From Propionivibrio sp. (GTDB taxonomy: Bacteria > Pseudomonadota > Gammaproteobacteria > Burkholderiales > Rhodocyclaceae), in assembly GCF_029255185.1 (NCBI RefSeq), contig NZ_JAPUVO010000130.1:1-64000 (forward strand): a stretch of DNA of 64,000 nt, written 5' to 3'. Position numbers and translations under genes: made by a program. The notes beneath the pieces were generated by a model. That model searched no databases and had not been told where the DNA came from. It worked only from the letters and a program-made list of their open reading frames with translations. Positions 35,493-44,579 of this stretch are shown here, piece after piece (the first letter of the stretch is position 1; the number at the start of each line of letters is the position of its first letter).

Positions 35493-36373
35493 TATTGCTT
35501 CCTTTCCAGCCAGGCGGCATTGACGCCATCCGCGACCTGCGGGTAACGCAATTGTGCCCGAAGTTCCTTTTTGATTCGCCGGTTGTCAAGCCGGCGCGAT
35601 TCGCTCATGAACGACAATTGTATTGGCGACATCTCCTGCTGTGCCGCGCTGCGCCCAATGCGCGGCGCGCGTGGCAGGCTGAAGCGGTCAGCGACGAGGT
35701 CAAAATACGCGCCCATTTTCATTGCCGAGTCGTCGCTCGCGTTGTAGCAGCGGTTAGCGCGCCCATAGCGCAGGGCAGCGCAGGTCAGCATGGCCAGATC
35801 GTCGGCGTGGATGTGATTGGTGAATACATCGTCCTCGCTACGCAGCGCCTTGACGCCCTGGCGCAGGCGCTCGATCGGCAAGCGCTCAGCAGCGTAGATG
35901 CCGGGCGCACGCAGGATGGAAACGCAAACTCCATGGCGACAGCCAAAGCGCCGCAACTGGTTTTCGGCGTCGACGCGGCGCACGGCACGGGCAGTATTCG
36001 GGCGCGGTGGACGTGTTTCGTCGATGCGTGCGCCAGCACAGTCGCCATAAACGCCGCTGGTACTGATGTAGATCAGTCGCTGTGGTAGACTTTTTCCTCG
36101 TGTCAGCGCCGCCAGCAATTTACGCGTGCGCGTATCCACCGTGCCGCGCTCGGATGGTGGGGCAAAATGCAGCACGATGTCGGCCAGTCCGGCGATGCGT
36201 TTCAAACTTGACGCACGATCCAGGTCGGCCAGCAGCGGGCTGGCGCCGTGATCGCGCCAGAAAGCGAACTGCGCCGGATCACGCAGCAGGGCGAAGACCC
36301 TGTAATGACCGAGCAGGCGAGGCAAAGTGCGGCGGGCCACATCACCGCAGCCGACGATCAAAAGTTTTTGCAC
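35492..36373 (-). CDS. YeeZ-like SDR-family protein lacking the usual catalytic Tyr
   Basis: A 293-residue extended SDR similar to YeeZ. The NAD-binding loop VGCGDVARR is at the N-terminus, and the STSGVYGD segment is the expected strand near the active site. Where a YxxxK motif is expected, the chain reads RAVRRVDAE, so the catalytic pair seems absent and the protein may bind rather than convert its ligand. GTG 36373 is the start. It is coupled to hemJ and divergent from the ferredoxin reductase gene. Confidence 0.75.
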   Translation of the reverse strand: MQKLLIVGCGDVARRTLPRLLGHYRVFALLRDPAQFAFWRDHGASPLLADLDRASSLKRIAGLADIVLHFAPPSERGTVDTRTRKLLAALTRGKSLPQRLIYISTSGVYGDCAGARIDETRPPRPNTARAVRRVDAENQLRRFGCRHGVCVSILRAPGIYAAERLPIERLRQGVKALRSEDDVFTNHIHADDLAMLTCAALRYGRANRCYNASDDSAMKMGAYFDLVADRFSLPRAPRIGRSAAQQEMSPIQLSFMSESRRLDNRRIKKELRAQLRYPQVADGVNAAWLERKQ

Positions 36374-36465
36374 CGCGCAATTTTACCGGATTAGTTGTTA
36401 GTCAACGATGAAGAGCGAAACACCAAAGCTTGTCTTTATAAAGTTCGCGCTTGCAGGGAGATTTA

Positions 36466-37503
36466 ATGGCGTTTCAGATCACGATTTTGCCGAGCCAGCA
36501 TGTTTTTCAGGCCGAGGCCGACGAGATCATCCTCGATGCTGCCTTGCGGCAGGGGGTGGTGCTACCCTACGGCTGTCGCGATGGGGCCTGTGGCGCCTGT
36601 CGCGGCAGGGTGCTAAGCGGCCAGGTGGATCTCGGCCAGGCACAGATCAAGGCCCTGAGCAATGCCGAGCGCAGCGCCGGCTTCGCACTTCTCTGCTGCG
36701 CCAGAGCGCACAGCGACCTCTCAATCGAAGGCCGAGAACTGCTGTCTGCGCAAGCCTTGCCGGTGAAGACACTGCCGGCGCGGGTCCAGAAACTGACGCG
36801 TGTAGCGCCCGATGTAATGCTGGTGGAGCTCAAGTTACCAGCCAGTGAGCGGCTGCAGTTTTTCGCCGGGCAATACATCGAAATTCTGCTGAAAGAAGGC
36901 CGGCGCCGAGCATTTTCGCTGGCCAATGCGCCGCATGACGATTCCTGCCTGCAACTGCATATCCGGCACATGCCCGGCGGGCAGTTTACCGACCGCCTGT
37001 TCTCGACCATGCAAGAGCGTGACATTCTGCGTTTCAACGGGCCGCACGGCAGTTTCTTTCTGCGCGAGGACTCAACCAAGCCGATGCTGTTGGTGGCTGG
37101 CGGCACCGGTTTCGCACCGATCAAGGCGATTGTCGAACACGCCATTGCCGAGCAGTCGACACGGCCGATGGCCATCTATTGGGGCGGGCGCGGGCGCGCC
37201 GATCTCTACCTGTTGCCGCTGGCCGAACAGTGGGCGGCAGCGCATTCCGGCATTCGTTTCGTTCCGGTCCTGTCGGAGGCTCCCGAAAGCGATCATTGGC
37301 AAGGACGAAGCGGCTTTGTCCATGCGGCGGCCATGCACGATTATCCTGACCTTTCGGGTCACCAGGCTTATGTTTGCGGTTCGCCGGCGATGGTAGCTGC
37401 CGCCCGACGCGATTTTGTTGGACAATGCCAGCTGCCGGAAACTGAATTTTTTGCTGATTCCTTTGAACTGGCTAACGACCATCAATCCCCTACCGCAGGT
37501 TAA
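36466..37503 (+). CDS. 2Fe-2S/FAD/NAD(P)H oxidoreductase (AscD-like, CDP-glucoseen reductase type)
   Basis: A 345-residue electron-transfer protein. An N-terminal plant-type ferredoxin domain has cysteines C37, C42, C45 and C77 or C78. A FAD-binding domain carries RAFSLANAP, and an NAD(P) domain carries the GGTGFAP loop. Betaproteobacterial copies are usually named CDP-6-deoxy-delta-3,4-glucoseen reductase, though the partner oxygenase or dehydratase is not next to it. ATG 36466 has AGGGAGA at 4 bases and is preferred over upstream starts. Confidence 0.85.
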   Translation: MAFQITILPSQHVFQAEADEIILDAALRQGVVLPYGCRDGACGACRGRVLSGQVDLGQAQIKALSNAERSAGFALLCCARAHSDLSIEGRELLSAQALPVKTLPARVQKLTRVAPDVMLVELKLPASERLQFFAGQYIEILLKEGRRRAFSLANAPHDDSCLQLHIRHMPGGQFTDRLFSTMQERDILRFNGPHGSFFLREDSTKPMLLVAGGTGFAPIKAIVEHAIAEQSTRPMAIYWGGRGRADLYLLPLAEQWAAAHSGIRFVPVLSEAPESDHWQGRSGFVHAAAMHDYPDLSGHQAYVCGSPAMVAAARRDFVGQCQLPETEFFADSFELANDHQSPTAG

Positions 37504-37508
37504 TCGCC

Positions 37509-38684
37509 ATGCCCGACGTTTATATCTCCCGACAGCCATTAGTCAATCGCCAAAGCAAAATCATCGCCACCCGCCTGACTCTTCACCTCGAACCCGGGGC
37601 GACGACGAAGGACGCGGCGGCGGCTCTCGGCGCGCTTACCGAGTTCTGGCCACAGGGCGAAAAACTGGTCTTCATCAATTGTGGTCAGACGCCTTGTGAT
37701 GAAACCTTGTTCGAGTGGCAAGCGCCGGCCAATGCGACGATTGAAGCCCACTCGGCGTCACTGGTTGGGCCAGATGCCGGCCCGTTCATCGCTGTCCTGC
37801 AGGCTACGCCAGTCTCGCTTTGCCTGCTCTTCGAAAGCCAGACGCAGGCGGCGCTGGCAAGTGGTGTTCCCTTCCGTTTCATCGCCTTGGATGCACAGCG
37901 CTATACGCCGATGCAACTGAAAAGTCTGGCGACGCAGACCCAACCCTTCGGCATTTCGGTGGCGCTTAACGTCAACGACGGCCCGGAGTTCCAGGCCTGC
38001 CTGGACGCTGGAGTGAGTGCCGCCGCCAGTTGGTTTTTTATGCATCCGACCAAGGCCCCAGCCAAGGCGCTCAATCCGGGGCAGGCGCAAATCGTTCGCG
38101 TCCTCAACCTGGTGCGCAGGAATGCCGATGTCAAGGAAATCGAAGTCGCACTCAAGCAGGATGTGGCGCTCTCCTACAAATTGTTGCGCTACATCAATTC
38201 AGCCGGTTTCGGACTTTCCTGCGAAGTTCAGTCTTTCCGGCATGCGGTGACTATTCTCGGCTACGACAAGCTCAACAAATGGCTATCGCTGTTACTAGCC
38301 ACGGCGAGCAAAGACCCGATGGCGCCAGCGCTGATGCACACCGCACTGGCGCGTGCCCGGCTGATGGAAGTGCTGGCCACGGGTTTGGTCGAGCCACAGG
38401 AATACGATAACTTGTTCATCACCGGCGCCTTCTCGATGCTTGATGCCCTGCTCGGCGTGAGTATGGATAAAGTGCTCGAATCGATGAGCCTTCCCGCATC
38501 GATCGTCGACGCCCTGCTCGGCCACGGTGGGGTTTATGGCCCCTTCCTCGAACTGGCCAAAGCTAGCGAAGGCGATGACGGAAAAGCAGTTGCCGACCAG
38601 GCGTCAATGCTCGGCCTGTCGGCGGACCAGTTCAACCGAGCTCAGATGCAGGCGCTGGCTTTTGCCGATACGATGGAATTGTGA
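37509..38684 (+). CDS. HDOD-domain signalling protein with degenerate EAL domain
   Basis: A 391-residue protein with the YuxH-type layout. The N-terminal 190 residues are an EAL-like fold beginning YISRQPLVNRQSKI, in which the ExL and other metal residues are missing. A C-terminal HDOD domain (about 200-390) contains LKQDVALSYKLLRYINSAGFG. Such proteins are involved in c-di-GMP-linked signalling as binding or scaffold proteins rather than as enzymes. It starts 5 bases after the ferredoxin reductase gene, so co-transcription is likely. Confidence 0.82.
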   Translation: MPDVYISRQPLVNRQSKIIATRLTLHLEPGATTKDAAAALGALTEFWPQGEKLVFINCGQTPCDETLFEWQAPANATIEAHSASLVGPDAGPFIAVLQATPVSLCLLFESQTQAALASGVPFRFIALDAQRYTPMQLKSLATQTQPFGISVALNVNDGPEFQACLDAGVSAAASWFFMHPTKAPAKALNPGQAQIVRVLNLVRRNADVKEIEVALKQDVALSYKLLRYINSAGFGLSCEVQSFRHAVTILGYDKLNKWLSLLLATASKDPMAPALMHTALARARLMEVLATGLVEPQEYDNLFITGAFSMLDALLGVSMDKVLESMSLPASIVDALLGHGGVYGPFLELAKASEGDDGKAVADQASMLGLSADQFNRAQMQALAFADTMEL

Positions 38685-38693
38685 CATCGATGA

Positions 38694-39023
38694 TTATTTG
38701 TTCTTACAAGGAGGGGTACTGCGCGGCTTGCGCCGACGATCCAGCCACCAGGCGTAAACCGGTAGCAGCAGCACGGACCCGGGAAGCAACAGAAACAAAA
38801 GATACGGTGAAACGCGCGAAATGATACGCATCTGAGCGAGCAGTTCGGATTTTTCCTCGCTTGTCCACCTGCCGCCGTTGCGATTCTTCATCAGCAAGGG
38901 CATTAGATTACGCATACGAACAATATCGGCAACAAACTCCCTGGCTTGCCGTTTCTGCGACGCTTTCAAGCGCGAAATGGCACCCTCTTGCGTTTTTCCC
39001 GCGTCGCTCACGAGCGGGTTCAT
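38694..39023 (-). CDS. Putative membrane protein following the yqjK-like gene
   Basis: A 109-residue protein with a basic helical N-terminal half and one hydrophobic segment (RVSPYLLFLLLPGSVLLLP), then a short basic tail. I recognise similar uncharacterised betaproteobacterial proteins with a SPYLL-x5-PGS-x4-P core but cannot give a function. ATG 39023 overlaps the preceding stop as ATGA, which fixes it as the start. An earlier GTG at 39071 would overlap the previous gene. Confidence 0.65.
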   Translation of the reverse strand: MNPLVSDAGKTQEGAISRLKASQKRQAREFVADIVRMRNLMPLLMKNRNGGRWTSEEKSELLAQMRIISRVSPYLLFLLLPGSVLLLPVYAWWLDRRRKPRSTPPCKNK

Positions 39024-39328
39024 AAACCAGACATCGCCAATTTGTCGCGCAGGATTCGCCAAATTTGCCACGCGGAGAAAGCGCGCGTGGACCAGCGATA
39101 CGCTCGGCGGGGCTTCATGATGAGCAAGGCAACAATTGCCAGCGCGGCAATGCTGGGGTGAGTTTTCAAGTAGTCGACACCTGCAAGAACGCGCGCCAGC
39201 AGACGATCCACCGTGTCCAGCGCAGAGCGCACGGGCCGTAGCTCTTGGCCCAAAGCAGCGCGTTGTGTGTCGATGCGTTCAAGCAAGCGTCCACGCTTCA
39301 AGTGCAGTTCATTTAGTCGCTGATTCAT
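39020..39328 (-). CDS. YqjK-like protein
   Basis: A 102-residue protein. The N-terminus MNQRLNELHLKRGRLLERI is a helical, charged segment typical of YqjK. A hydrophobic stretch (IAALAIVALLIM) is followed by basic residues. It overlaps the yqjE-like gene by 20 bases and the following gene by 4, so these genes are tightly coupled. The family is often found with yqjD and yqjE; the function is unknown beyond stress-related expression reported for relatives. Confidence 0.7.
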   Translation of the reverse strand: MNQRLNELHLKRGRLLERIDTQRAALGQELRPVRSALDTVDRLLARVLAGVDYLKTHPSIAALAIVALLIMKPRRAYRWSTRAFSAWQIWRILRDKLAMSGL

Positions 39329-39713
39329 GGCCAGCGGCCGCCTTTAACTGTCGAAGATCCTCCTGAAGTTCGGCAATGCTGGCGGCAAAGACGTGCTCCG
39401 GATGGTGTGTGGCGCGCTTGAACTGGGTGTAAAAAACGCCCCCGAGAAGCAGAAAAAGTCCGGCAGATGCGCCCAGGACGAGCAGCCGGTTGTCCCAGAA
39501 CAGCGCCGTGAGCAAGGCGACGGCAAGCAGTATGCCAACGCCAAAGCAGAACACCATCCCTTGCGCCATGAGCATGAGTTGAATTGCGCGCAGCTTCCCC
39601 ACCTCGACTTCGTTACCGAGGAGTTCAAGCCGCGTCCTGCCGCTAGCCAGGAGTGTTGCAGCGATGTTTTGCAGGGCCGTGAACAGGCCGCTATTCACTC
39701 TGCCGTCGCTCAT
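39309..39713 (-). CDS. YqjE-like phage-holin-superfamily membrane protein
   Basis: A 134-residue protein with two hydrophobic helices (about residues 50-72 and 78-98) and charged ends. The N-terminal ALQNIAATLLASGRTRLELLGNEVE in outline is the family signature. Despite the Phage_holin_3_6 domain name, chromosomal yqjE copies are not phage genes, and no other phage gene is near. It sits between the DUF883 gene and yqjK. Confidence 0.78.
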   Translation of the reverse strand: MSDGRVNSGLFTALQNIAATLLASGRTRLELLGNEVEVGKLRAIQLMLMAQGMVFCFGVGILLAVALLTALFWDNRLLVLGASAGLFLLLGGVFYTQFKRATHHPEHVFAASIAELQEDLRQLKAAAGHESATK

Positions 39714-39728
39714 CTCGCAGATCGTTGC

Positions 39729-40049
39729 TTAACGGCGACCAATGATAATTCCAAGCAGCAGGCCGATTCCCGCAGCGATGCCGACAGCTTGCCATGGATT
39801 ATCATTGACGTAGTCATCGGTCGCGCGCGCCGCTGCCTTGGTCCTGTCAACCAATGCTGCTTCGGCGTCGGCAATACGCATCTTGGCATCGCGCAGGTGC
39901 TCGCCGATACGGTCGCGCAGATCAGCCATCTTCTCACCGGCCACGCCTGCGGTCGCACGGAGTATTTCTTCTGCGTCGGAAACAACCATTTTCATATCGG
40001 AGACAAATCTTTCTTTGCTGTTGTTGGTCAAATCGGAAACTTCGGACAT
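39729..40049 (-). CDS. DUF883 (YqjD/ElaB-like) membrane-anchored protein
   Basis: A 106-residue protein. A long amphipathic helix region is followed by a C-terminal membrane anchor VGIAAGIGLLLGIIIGRR. E. coli relatives YqjD and ElaB bind ribosomes and the inner membrane in stationary phase. ATG 40049 has GAGGTG 5 bases upstream. It leads the yqjD-yqjE-yqjK group; a possible -10 (TATATT) lies about 35-40 bases upstream. Confidence 0.82.
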   Translation of the reverse strand: MSEVSDLTNNSKERFVSDMKMVVSDAEEILRATAGVAGEKMADLRDRIGEHLRDAKMRIADAEAALVDRTKAAARATDDYVNDNPWQAVGIAAGIGLLLGIIIGRR

Positions 40050-40173
40050 AGCACACCTCGACAGGTTAACGTTAGGAAGAATATATGGAAAGGAAAGGCG
40101 CAGCGCTCGTGAGCCACCGCCCTCAGGGTATCCAATTTACCCATACATATCAATGATCGTTTGATTACCGCGT

Positions 40174-41784
40174 CTACCCGAGCCGGTATGCCGAGACGAT
40201 AGTGTGCATTTCGCGCGCCAGGCCATCCAAATAGCATGCTGACTCGGAACTGTTTTTCGCTGCGGAGCTGTTCTCTTCCGCCATCTGAGCGATACGCTCA
40301 ACACTGCCGGCGATAGCATTGCTCGCCTGGCTCTGCTCCCTGATCGCCGAAGTGATTTCTTCTACCATAGCTACCGCTTGCTGGCTCTCTTTGCTGATAT
40401 TCCTGATCGACTCACTGGCATCGCTGGCCCGGCGCACACCGGTATCAACCTGAACGACTGCTTGTGTCATGCTTTCAGCCGCTTGTTGCGAGACGCCCCG
40501 GATTGCGTCGATTATCGTCGCGATTTCAGTAGTAGACTTTGCTGTCCGCTCGGCCAATTTGCGGACTTCGTCCGCGACCACGGCGAATCCGCGCCCCTGT
40601 TCGCCTGCCCGTGCAGCCTCAATCGCTGCATTCAAGGCCAGCAAATTGGTTTGGTCGGCAACTTCCTTGATTACCGACAAAATCGATGAAACGCCCACGA
40701 CATTGTCTTCCAGTTCCCGAATGCGTGAAGACGCCTGATTGACCGAATCCGCGATCCTGTTGATGTCCTCTACCGTCTGGCTAATCACTCGTTCTCCAGC
40801 CAAAGCATGCTGACCCGATTGGACCGTGAGCGAATGGGCTTCGTCAGAGCGATCGCTTGCATGGTGAATGCTGACGGACATCTCCTCAACGCTGGCGGCC
40901 ATACTGGACGCAGAATCGCTCTGCAGTGACGAGGCGACGGCGACTTTATTCGACGCCAAAGCGAACTGAGCAGAAGACTCGGCGACTTTTGCAGCGTTGC
41001 TTTCAATGGCGTTCAGACTACTGCGGAGCTTATCCAGCAATCGATTCAGTGCAATGGATACTTCGGTAATTTCGTTTTTGCCAATGAGTGGGGCGCGAAC
41101 GGTAAAGTCCAGATCAGCTTCAATGTGCGAAACGGTATGCAGAATGGAAGACAAGGAATGCTTGATTGCGCGTGACATGCTCAGCGCGATCGTGATGACG
41201 ATCAACATAATGACAAAGCCAATAAACACAAAGCGCAGGGCTTCGTTCCAGTAGGCTTGGTCAATATCATCGGAAAATTGACCGAAGCCAATAATCCATC
41301 CCCACTCCGGGATCTTGAAAAGGCCGTTGATCTTGGGTACTTCAACACTGCCACTAGGCCGTTTTGTCTTGATTTCGACGAGTGCCAGATTTGTAGTCTT
41401 TATGGCATCGAGATAAACCTGCAACACGGTGCGCCCATCCGCACCCTTGCTCCCCACATCGACCTTTCCTTCCCGGCGCGGGTCAGGGTGAAGTAAAAAC
41501 ATGCCTTCCATATTACGGACAAAAACATAGTCATCGCCCTCCCGCAAACCTGAAATGGCCTGCTTGGCCTTCTCTTGGGCTTCTGCCCGGGTCAGCGTGC
41601 CAGCCTTCTCTTGGGCAAGATAGACTCCGGCTACCCGGCCAGCCAGTGTGGTTACCAACTTGATTTGGGCCTTACGGTCTTCAAGCATTGACGACCGGAT
41701 CGTCTGCAAGGCGACGAGCACTAGAATCAGTGCGCCCAATACGGAACAAGCCACGATGAGGCCAAGACGGGTAGAAATGCGCAT
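40174..41784 (-). CDS. Methyl-accepting chemotaxis protein with single-Cache domain
   Basis: A 536-residue chemoreceptor. A first membrane segment (about 8-28) is followed by a single-Cache periplasmic domain with [22 protein letters not shown] in outline, a second membrane segment near 185-205, a HAMP region, and a cytoplasmic signalling domain. The hairpin tip reads [20 protein letters not shown]. The ligand is unknown; Cache receptors of this type often sense small organic acids. No che genes are adjacent. Confidence 0.9.
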   Translation of the reverse strand: MRISTRLGLIVACSVLGALILVLVALQTIRSSMLEDRKAQIKLVTTLAGRVAGVYLAQEKAGTLTRAEAQEKAKQAISGLREGDDYVFVRNMEGMFLLHPDPRREGKVDVGSKGADGRTVLQVYLDAIKTTNLALVEIKTKRPSGSVEVPKINGLFKIPEWGWIIGFGQFSDDIDQAYWNEALRFVFIGFVIMLIVITIALSMSRAIKHSLSSILHTVSHIEADLDFTVRAPLIGKNEITEVSIALNRLLDKLRSSLNAIESNAAKVAESSAQFALASNKVAVASSLQSDSASSMAASVEEMSVSIHHASDRSDEAHSLTVQSGQHALAGERVISQTVEDINRIADSVNQASSRIRELEDNVVGVSSILSVIKEVADQTNLLALNAAIEAARAGEQGRGFAVVADEVRKLAERTAKSTTEIATIIDAIRGVSQQAAESMTQAVVQVDTGVRRASDASESIRNISKESQQAVAMVEEITSAIREQSQASNAIAGSVERIAQMAEENSSAAKNSSESACYLDGLAREMHTIVSAYRLG

Positions 41785-41916
41785 GAGTGACCCTCCAAAT
41801 TAATTTTGTGATGGCTGGTGCTGCATGTGAGACAGCCTTGTGAATATTACCTTAATCGGCTTTTTCCGTAAGGCGTTTCCCTGCGCGATGTCTACGCAAA
41901 GCGCATCCACCAACTG

Positions 41917-42426
41917 TTATTGCAGGCGAAAGATGACCGGCAGGATCAGTTCGCGCGAGATGGCGCCGGTCAGTTTGCCCATCGCGTAGGCGGCCTTGAT
42001 GGCGGCGTTGTCAAGAACCGGATAACCACTGCTGGCGGCAATGCTAACGCCATCAACCGAGCCATCGGCAGCCAGCCTGAGAATAAGACGTACTTCACCT
42101 TCGAGGCCGCGAGCAATAGCCTCGGGCGGGTAAAATAGGTGCTGTGAAAGCTTTCTCTGCGCGGCCTGCTCCTCGCGTTTGGCAACAGCCTTTGGCTTGC
42201 CTTGCGTGGTGACTGGAGGCACAGGCACCAACGCTGGCGGCGTTTCTTCGCCATCGATTGTATTCTTGAGCAAAGGATCGGCATCGGGCTTGGCCGGTAG
42301 GCGCAACGAAGCCTGCAGCGCCGGGCGGGGCGGGGCGGCAGACAGGCGCTTGACGAGATCCGGAAGAAATAGCCCACTATGCAGGGCAAGCGAAAGCGCA
42401 AGGGCGGGAATCAGACGCAATGACAT
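41917..42426 (-). CDS. TonB-like protein
   Basis: A 169-residue protein. One N-terminal membrane helix (RLIPALALSLALHSGLF) is followed by a short Pro-rich linker and a TonB C-terminal domain with YPPEAIARGLEGEVRL, the usual YP-x5-G-x2-G pattern. No exbB or exbD is adjacent, so it probably works with a remote ExbBD pair or as a structural relative. ATG 42426 is used; ATG 42462 is in frame, and neither has a strong ribosome site. It is divergent from the ankyrin gene. Confidence 0.75.
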   Translation of the reverse strand: MSLRLIPALALSLALHSGLFLPDLVKRLSAAPPRPALQASLRLPAKPDADPLLKNTIDGEETPPALVPVPPVTTQGKPKAVAKREEQAAQRKLSQHLFYPPEAIARGLEGEVRLILRLAADGSVDGVSIAASSGYPVLDNAAIKAAYAMGKLTGAISRELILPVIFRLQ

Positions 42427-42495
42427 TAGCGCAGTATTGTGCAACAAAACGCGGCGGGGCATCGCTTGTTGTGAAGAAGGTGGAGGATCATTTCA

Positions 42496-43653
42496 ATGCG
42501 GGTGATTAGCAGAAGCGGCGGAGCCTTTATATTAGTGCTTTGCCTGTTGGCAGTTTCGGCAGGCGCGGCCTGGGCGGCGTTGCCCGATCCGGTCGCCTTT
42601 GGCTGGACGGTTGAGCGCGGCGATGTCAAAAAGGTCAAGGCCTGGCTCGATGAGGGGCTTGATCCCGAGTTCCAGAACAACCAGATCGGCTCCGGGCTGA
42701 TGATTGCCGCCTGGAACGGCAACATTGAAATGATGGCGCTGTTTATCGAGCACGGCGCCAATCCTCGGCGCGCCAACCGCAACGGCGAACAGCCCTTGCA
42801 ACTGGCCGCCTGGAACGGCCACCTGGACGCGGTCAAGTGGCTGCTCAATCACGGCGCTGCGCTTAACCGCGAAGGAAAGCAATGGGGCGCACTGCACTAT
42901 GCCGTATTCAATGGACACCAGGCCCTGGCCAAGCAACTGATCGAGCTGGGGGCTGAAGTCAATGCGCCTTCGCCCAACGGTTCGACCCCGCTCATGCTGG
43001 CCGCGCGCGAAGGCCGCGAGGAGCTAACCAGGGTCTTGCTTGAGTCGGGCGCTGACCGCAAATCGCAGAACGACTGGGGTGACAACGCACTGACGATGGC
43101 CATGCGTTACGACCATTACCGGGTCGGCAAAATGATTTCGTCGCCCGAAGAGTTTGCCATTGCGGTCAAGGTGCCGAAGGAGAGTTTCGGCGTGACCAGC
43201 CGCTCGGCATCGGCGCCGAGTGAAATCGAGGAGTTGCTGAGCAAGATTCGCGAGGCCGAAGTCGAAGGGCGGCCGATTGAGGAATTGCAGCAGCAGTTGA
43301 TGGTCGCGATCAACGCCTTCAGGCGCAATGCGATGGCGTTGAAGAACACACGTCGCAGCACGATGCCTTTGCCCTATCAACCGAAGACCCTCGTGATCAC
43401 AGCCAGTCGCAAACGACCGGGTGCCGAGCGGGCGCAGGTGATGGTCGATGGCAAAGCCGTCAGCTCGTCAGCCACTGCAAAACCGACCACCAAATCCGCG
43501 TCGATCACCATCACGCCGGTAAACCAGCGCGCCACGCAGGCCCAGATCGCTGAAACGATGCGCCAGATTCGGCTGGCCGAAGCGCAAGGCCAGCCGGCGG
43601 ATGACTTGCGGCGACGGCTTTCCGAACTTATTGACGTGCTGAAGTCACAATAA
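42496..43653 (+). CDS. Exported ankyrin-repeat protein
   Basis: A 385-residue protein. A signal peptide ends near AWA at residues 28-30. Ankyrin repeats then run from about residue 40 to 210, each recognisable by the G-xx-LMLAAxxG or G-xxPLQLAAWNGH pattern. The C-terminal 170 residues are low-complexity, helical and Ala/Gln-rich. Export of an ankyrin protein suggests protein-protein contacts in the periplasm. GGAGG 9 bases before ATG 42496 supports the start. Confidence 0.8.
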   Translation: MRVISRSGGAFILVLCLLAVSAGAAWAALPDPVAFGWTVERGDVKKVKAWLDEGLDPEFQNNQIGSGLMIAAWNGNIEMMALFIEHGANPRRANRNGEQPLQLAAWNGHLDAVKWLLNHGAALNREGKQWGALHYAVFNGHQALAKQLIELGAEVNAPSPNGSTPLMLAAREGREELTRVLLESGADRKSQNDWGDNALTMAMRYDHYRVGKMISSPEEFAIAVKVPKESFGVTSRSASAPSEIEELLSKIREAEVEGRPIEELQQQLMVAINAFRRNAMALKNTRRSTMPLPYQPKTLVITASRKRPGAERAQVMVDGKAVSSSATAKPTTKSASITITPVNQRATQAQIAETMRQIRLAEAQGQPADDLRRRLSELIDVLKSQ

Positions 43654-43670
43654 TAATCGCCTCTGTCTGG

Positions 43671-43946
43671 CTATCGCTCCCGCAAACTCTCATCCTTATA
43701 CTGAAGCAAGGGGCTCAGGAAATACTCGATCACCCGGCGCTGGGCAGTCTTGACTTTTACGGTGACCGCCATTCCCGGTGACAGATTGACGGTCTTGTTC
43801 TCCACCTGGATCGTCGACCTTTCCAGACTCACCCGCGCCGGAAAAATCAGTCGTCGCTTTTCGTCATTCACCGCATCGTTCGAAACGTGGGTCACCTTGG
43901 CGTTGATGGTGCCCGTACCTGGCGGTAGAACAAATTTACCCTGTCG
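43671..43946 (-). pseudogene. Remnant of an HlyD-family type I secretion membrane-fusion gene
   Basis: An open frame from 43946 down to a TAG at 43671-43673 encodes the last 74-90 residues of an HlyD-type protein, including VTHVSNDAV, LSPGMAVTVKVKT and RRVIEYFLSPLL, which are diagnostic for this C-terminus. The first 300 or so residues of a normal gene are gone; the frame is closed upstream by a TAG at 43947-43949, and no partner ABC transporter or TolC is nearby. It is therefore a degraded fragment, presumably left by a deletion beside the ParA gene. Confidence 0.75.
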
Positions 43947-43955
43947 CTATCAGGC

Positions 43956-44579
43956 CTAACCATCAACCCAGTCAATGATCGGCTGCCACTGCACCCTGTC
44001 TTTCTCGGCGCGCAACGCTGAAAGATCAAAGAGGGTCATGCCGTTGGCGGCCAGTTGCACGTAGAGTTGCGTATCTCTCAGGGAGGTGAGAACGGGCAAC
44101 TCGTAGGAAGCCAGAAAACGCTCCAGTTCACCGGCGGCTCGCGTTCGTGCATCGATACGCATGCCGACCACGGCAACGAAAACGCGCTCCTTGCGCACGG
44201 CTTTTTCTGCGAGCAGGGTTTCAAGAAAATGGCGTGTCGCGAGAATGTCGAAGAGCGAAGGCTGTAGCGGAACAATGACCCGACTGATCTTGCCGAGCAT
44301 CCGTTCGAGCGCCTTGCCGTGCAGCCCCGCCGCACTGTCCAGCACAACATGAGTGGTCTCCTTGGGCGGCTTTGCCGGCAGGCCATGTTCAACGTCCCAA
44401 CTGCGGATCGTCGGCAGGATGTTCGGGCGAATCTGCAACCAGTCACGCGCCGATTGCTGGCGGTCGGTATCCCCGAGCATGACCTGATGACCACAACGGG
44501 CGAAATAGCCGGCCAGGTTGGTGGCCAGAGTCGATTTCCCTGAGCCGCCCTTGGGATTGGCGATAAGAAAGGATTTCAT
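43956..44579 (-). CDS. Orphan ParA-like ATPase
   Basis: A 207-residue P-loop ATPase of the ParA/MinD superfamily. The deviant Walker A box is K10-GGSGKST17, and later motifs include VVLDSAAGL. No ParB partner is present, and it is not near an origin or plasmid genes. It is coupled to the TAXI protein gene by an ATGA overlap, an unusual pairing. Positioning of a membrane or secretion complex is possible, but this is inference. Confidence 0.78.
   Translation of the reverse strand: MKSFLIANPKGGSGKSTLATNLAGYFARCGHQVMLGDTDRQQSARDWLQIRPNILPTIRSWDVEHGLPAKPPKETTHVVLDSAAGLHGKALERMLGKISRVIVPLQPSLFDILATRHFLETLLAEKAVRKERVFVAVVGMRIDARTRAAGELERFLASYELPVLTSLRDTQLYVQLAANGMTLFDLSALRAEKDRVQWQPIIDWVDG

Noticed and set aside
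39309..39713. Phage holin, suggesting a prophage
   Set aside because: It is the chromosomal yqjE-like type, in the usual yqjD/yqjE/yqjK setting, with no other phage genes in the window.
43956..44579. Plasmid or chromosome partition locus
   Set aside because: ParA is alone: no ParB and no repeated parS-like sites were seen nearby.
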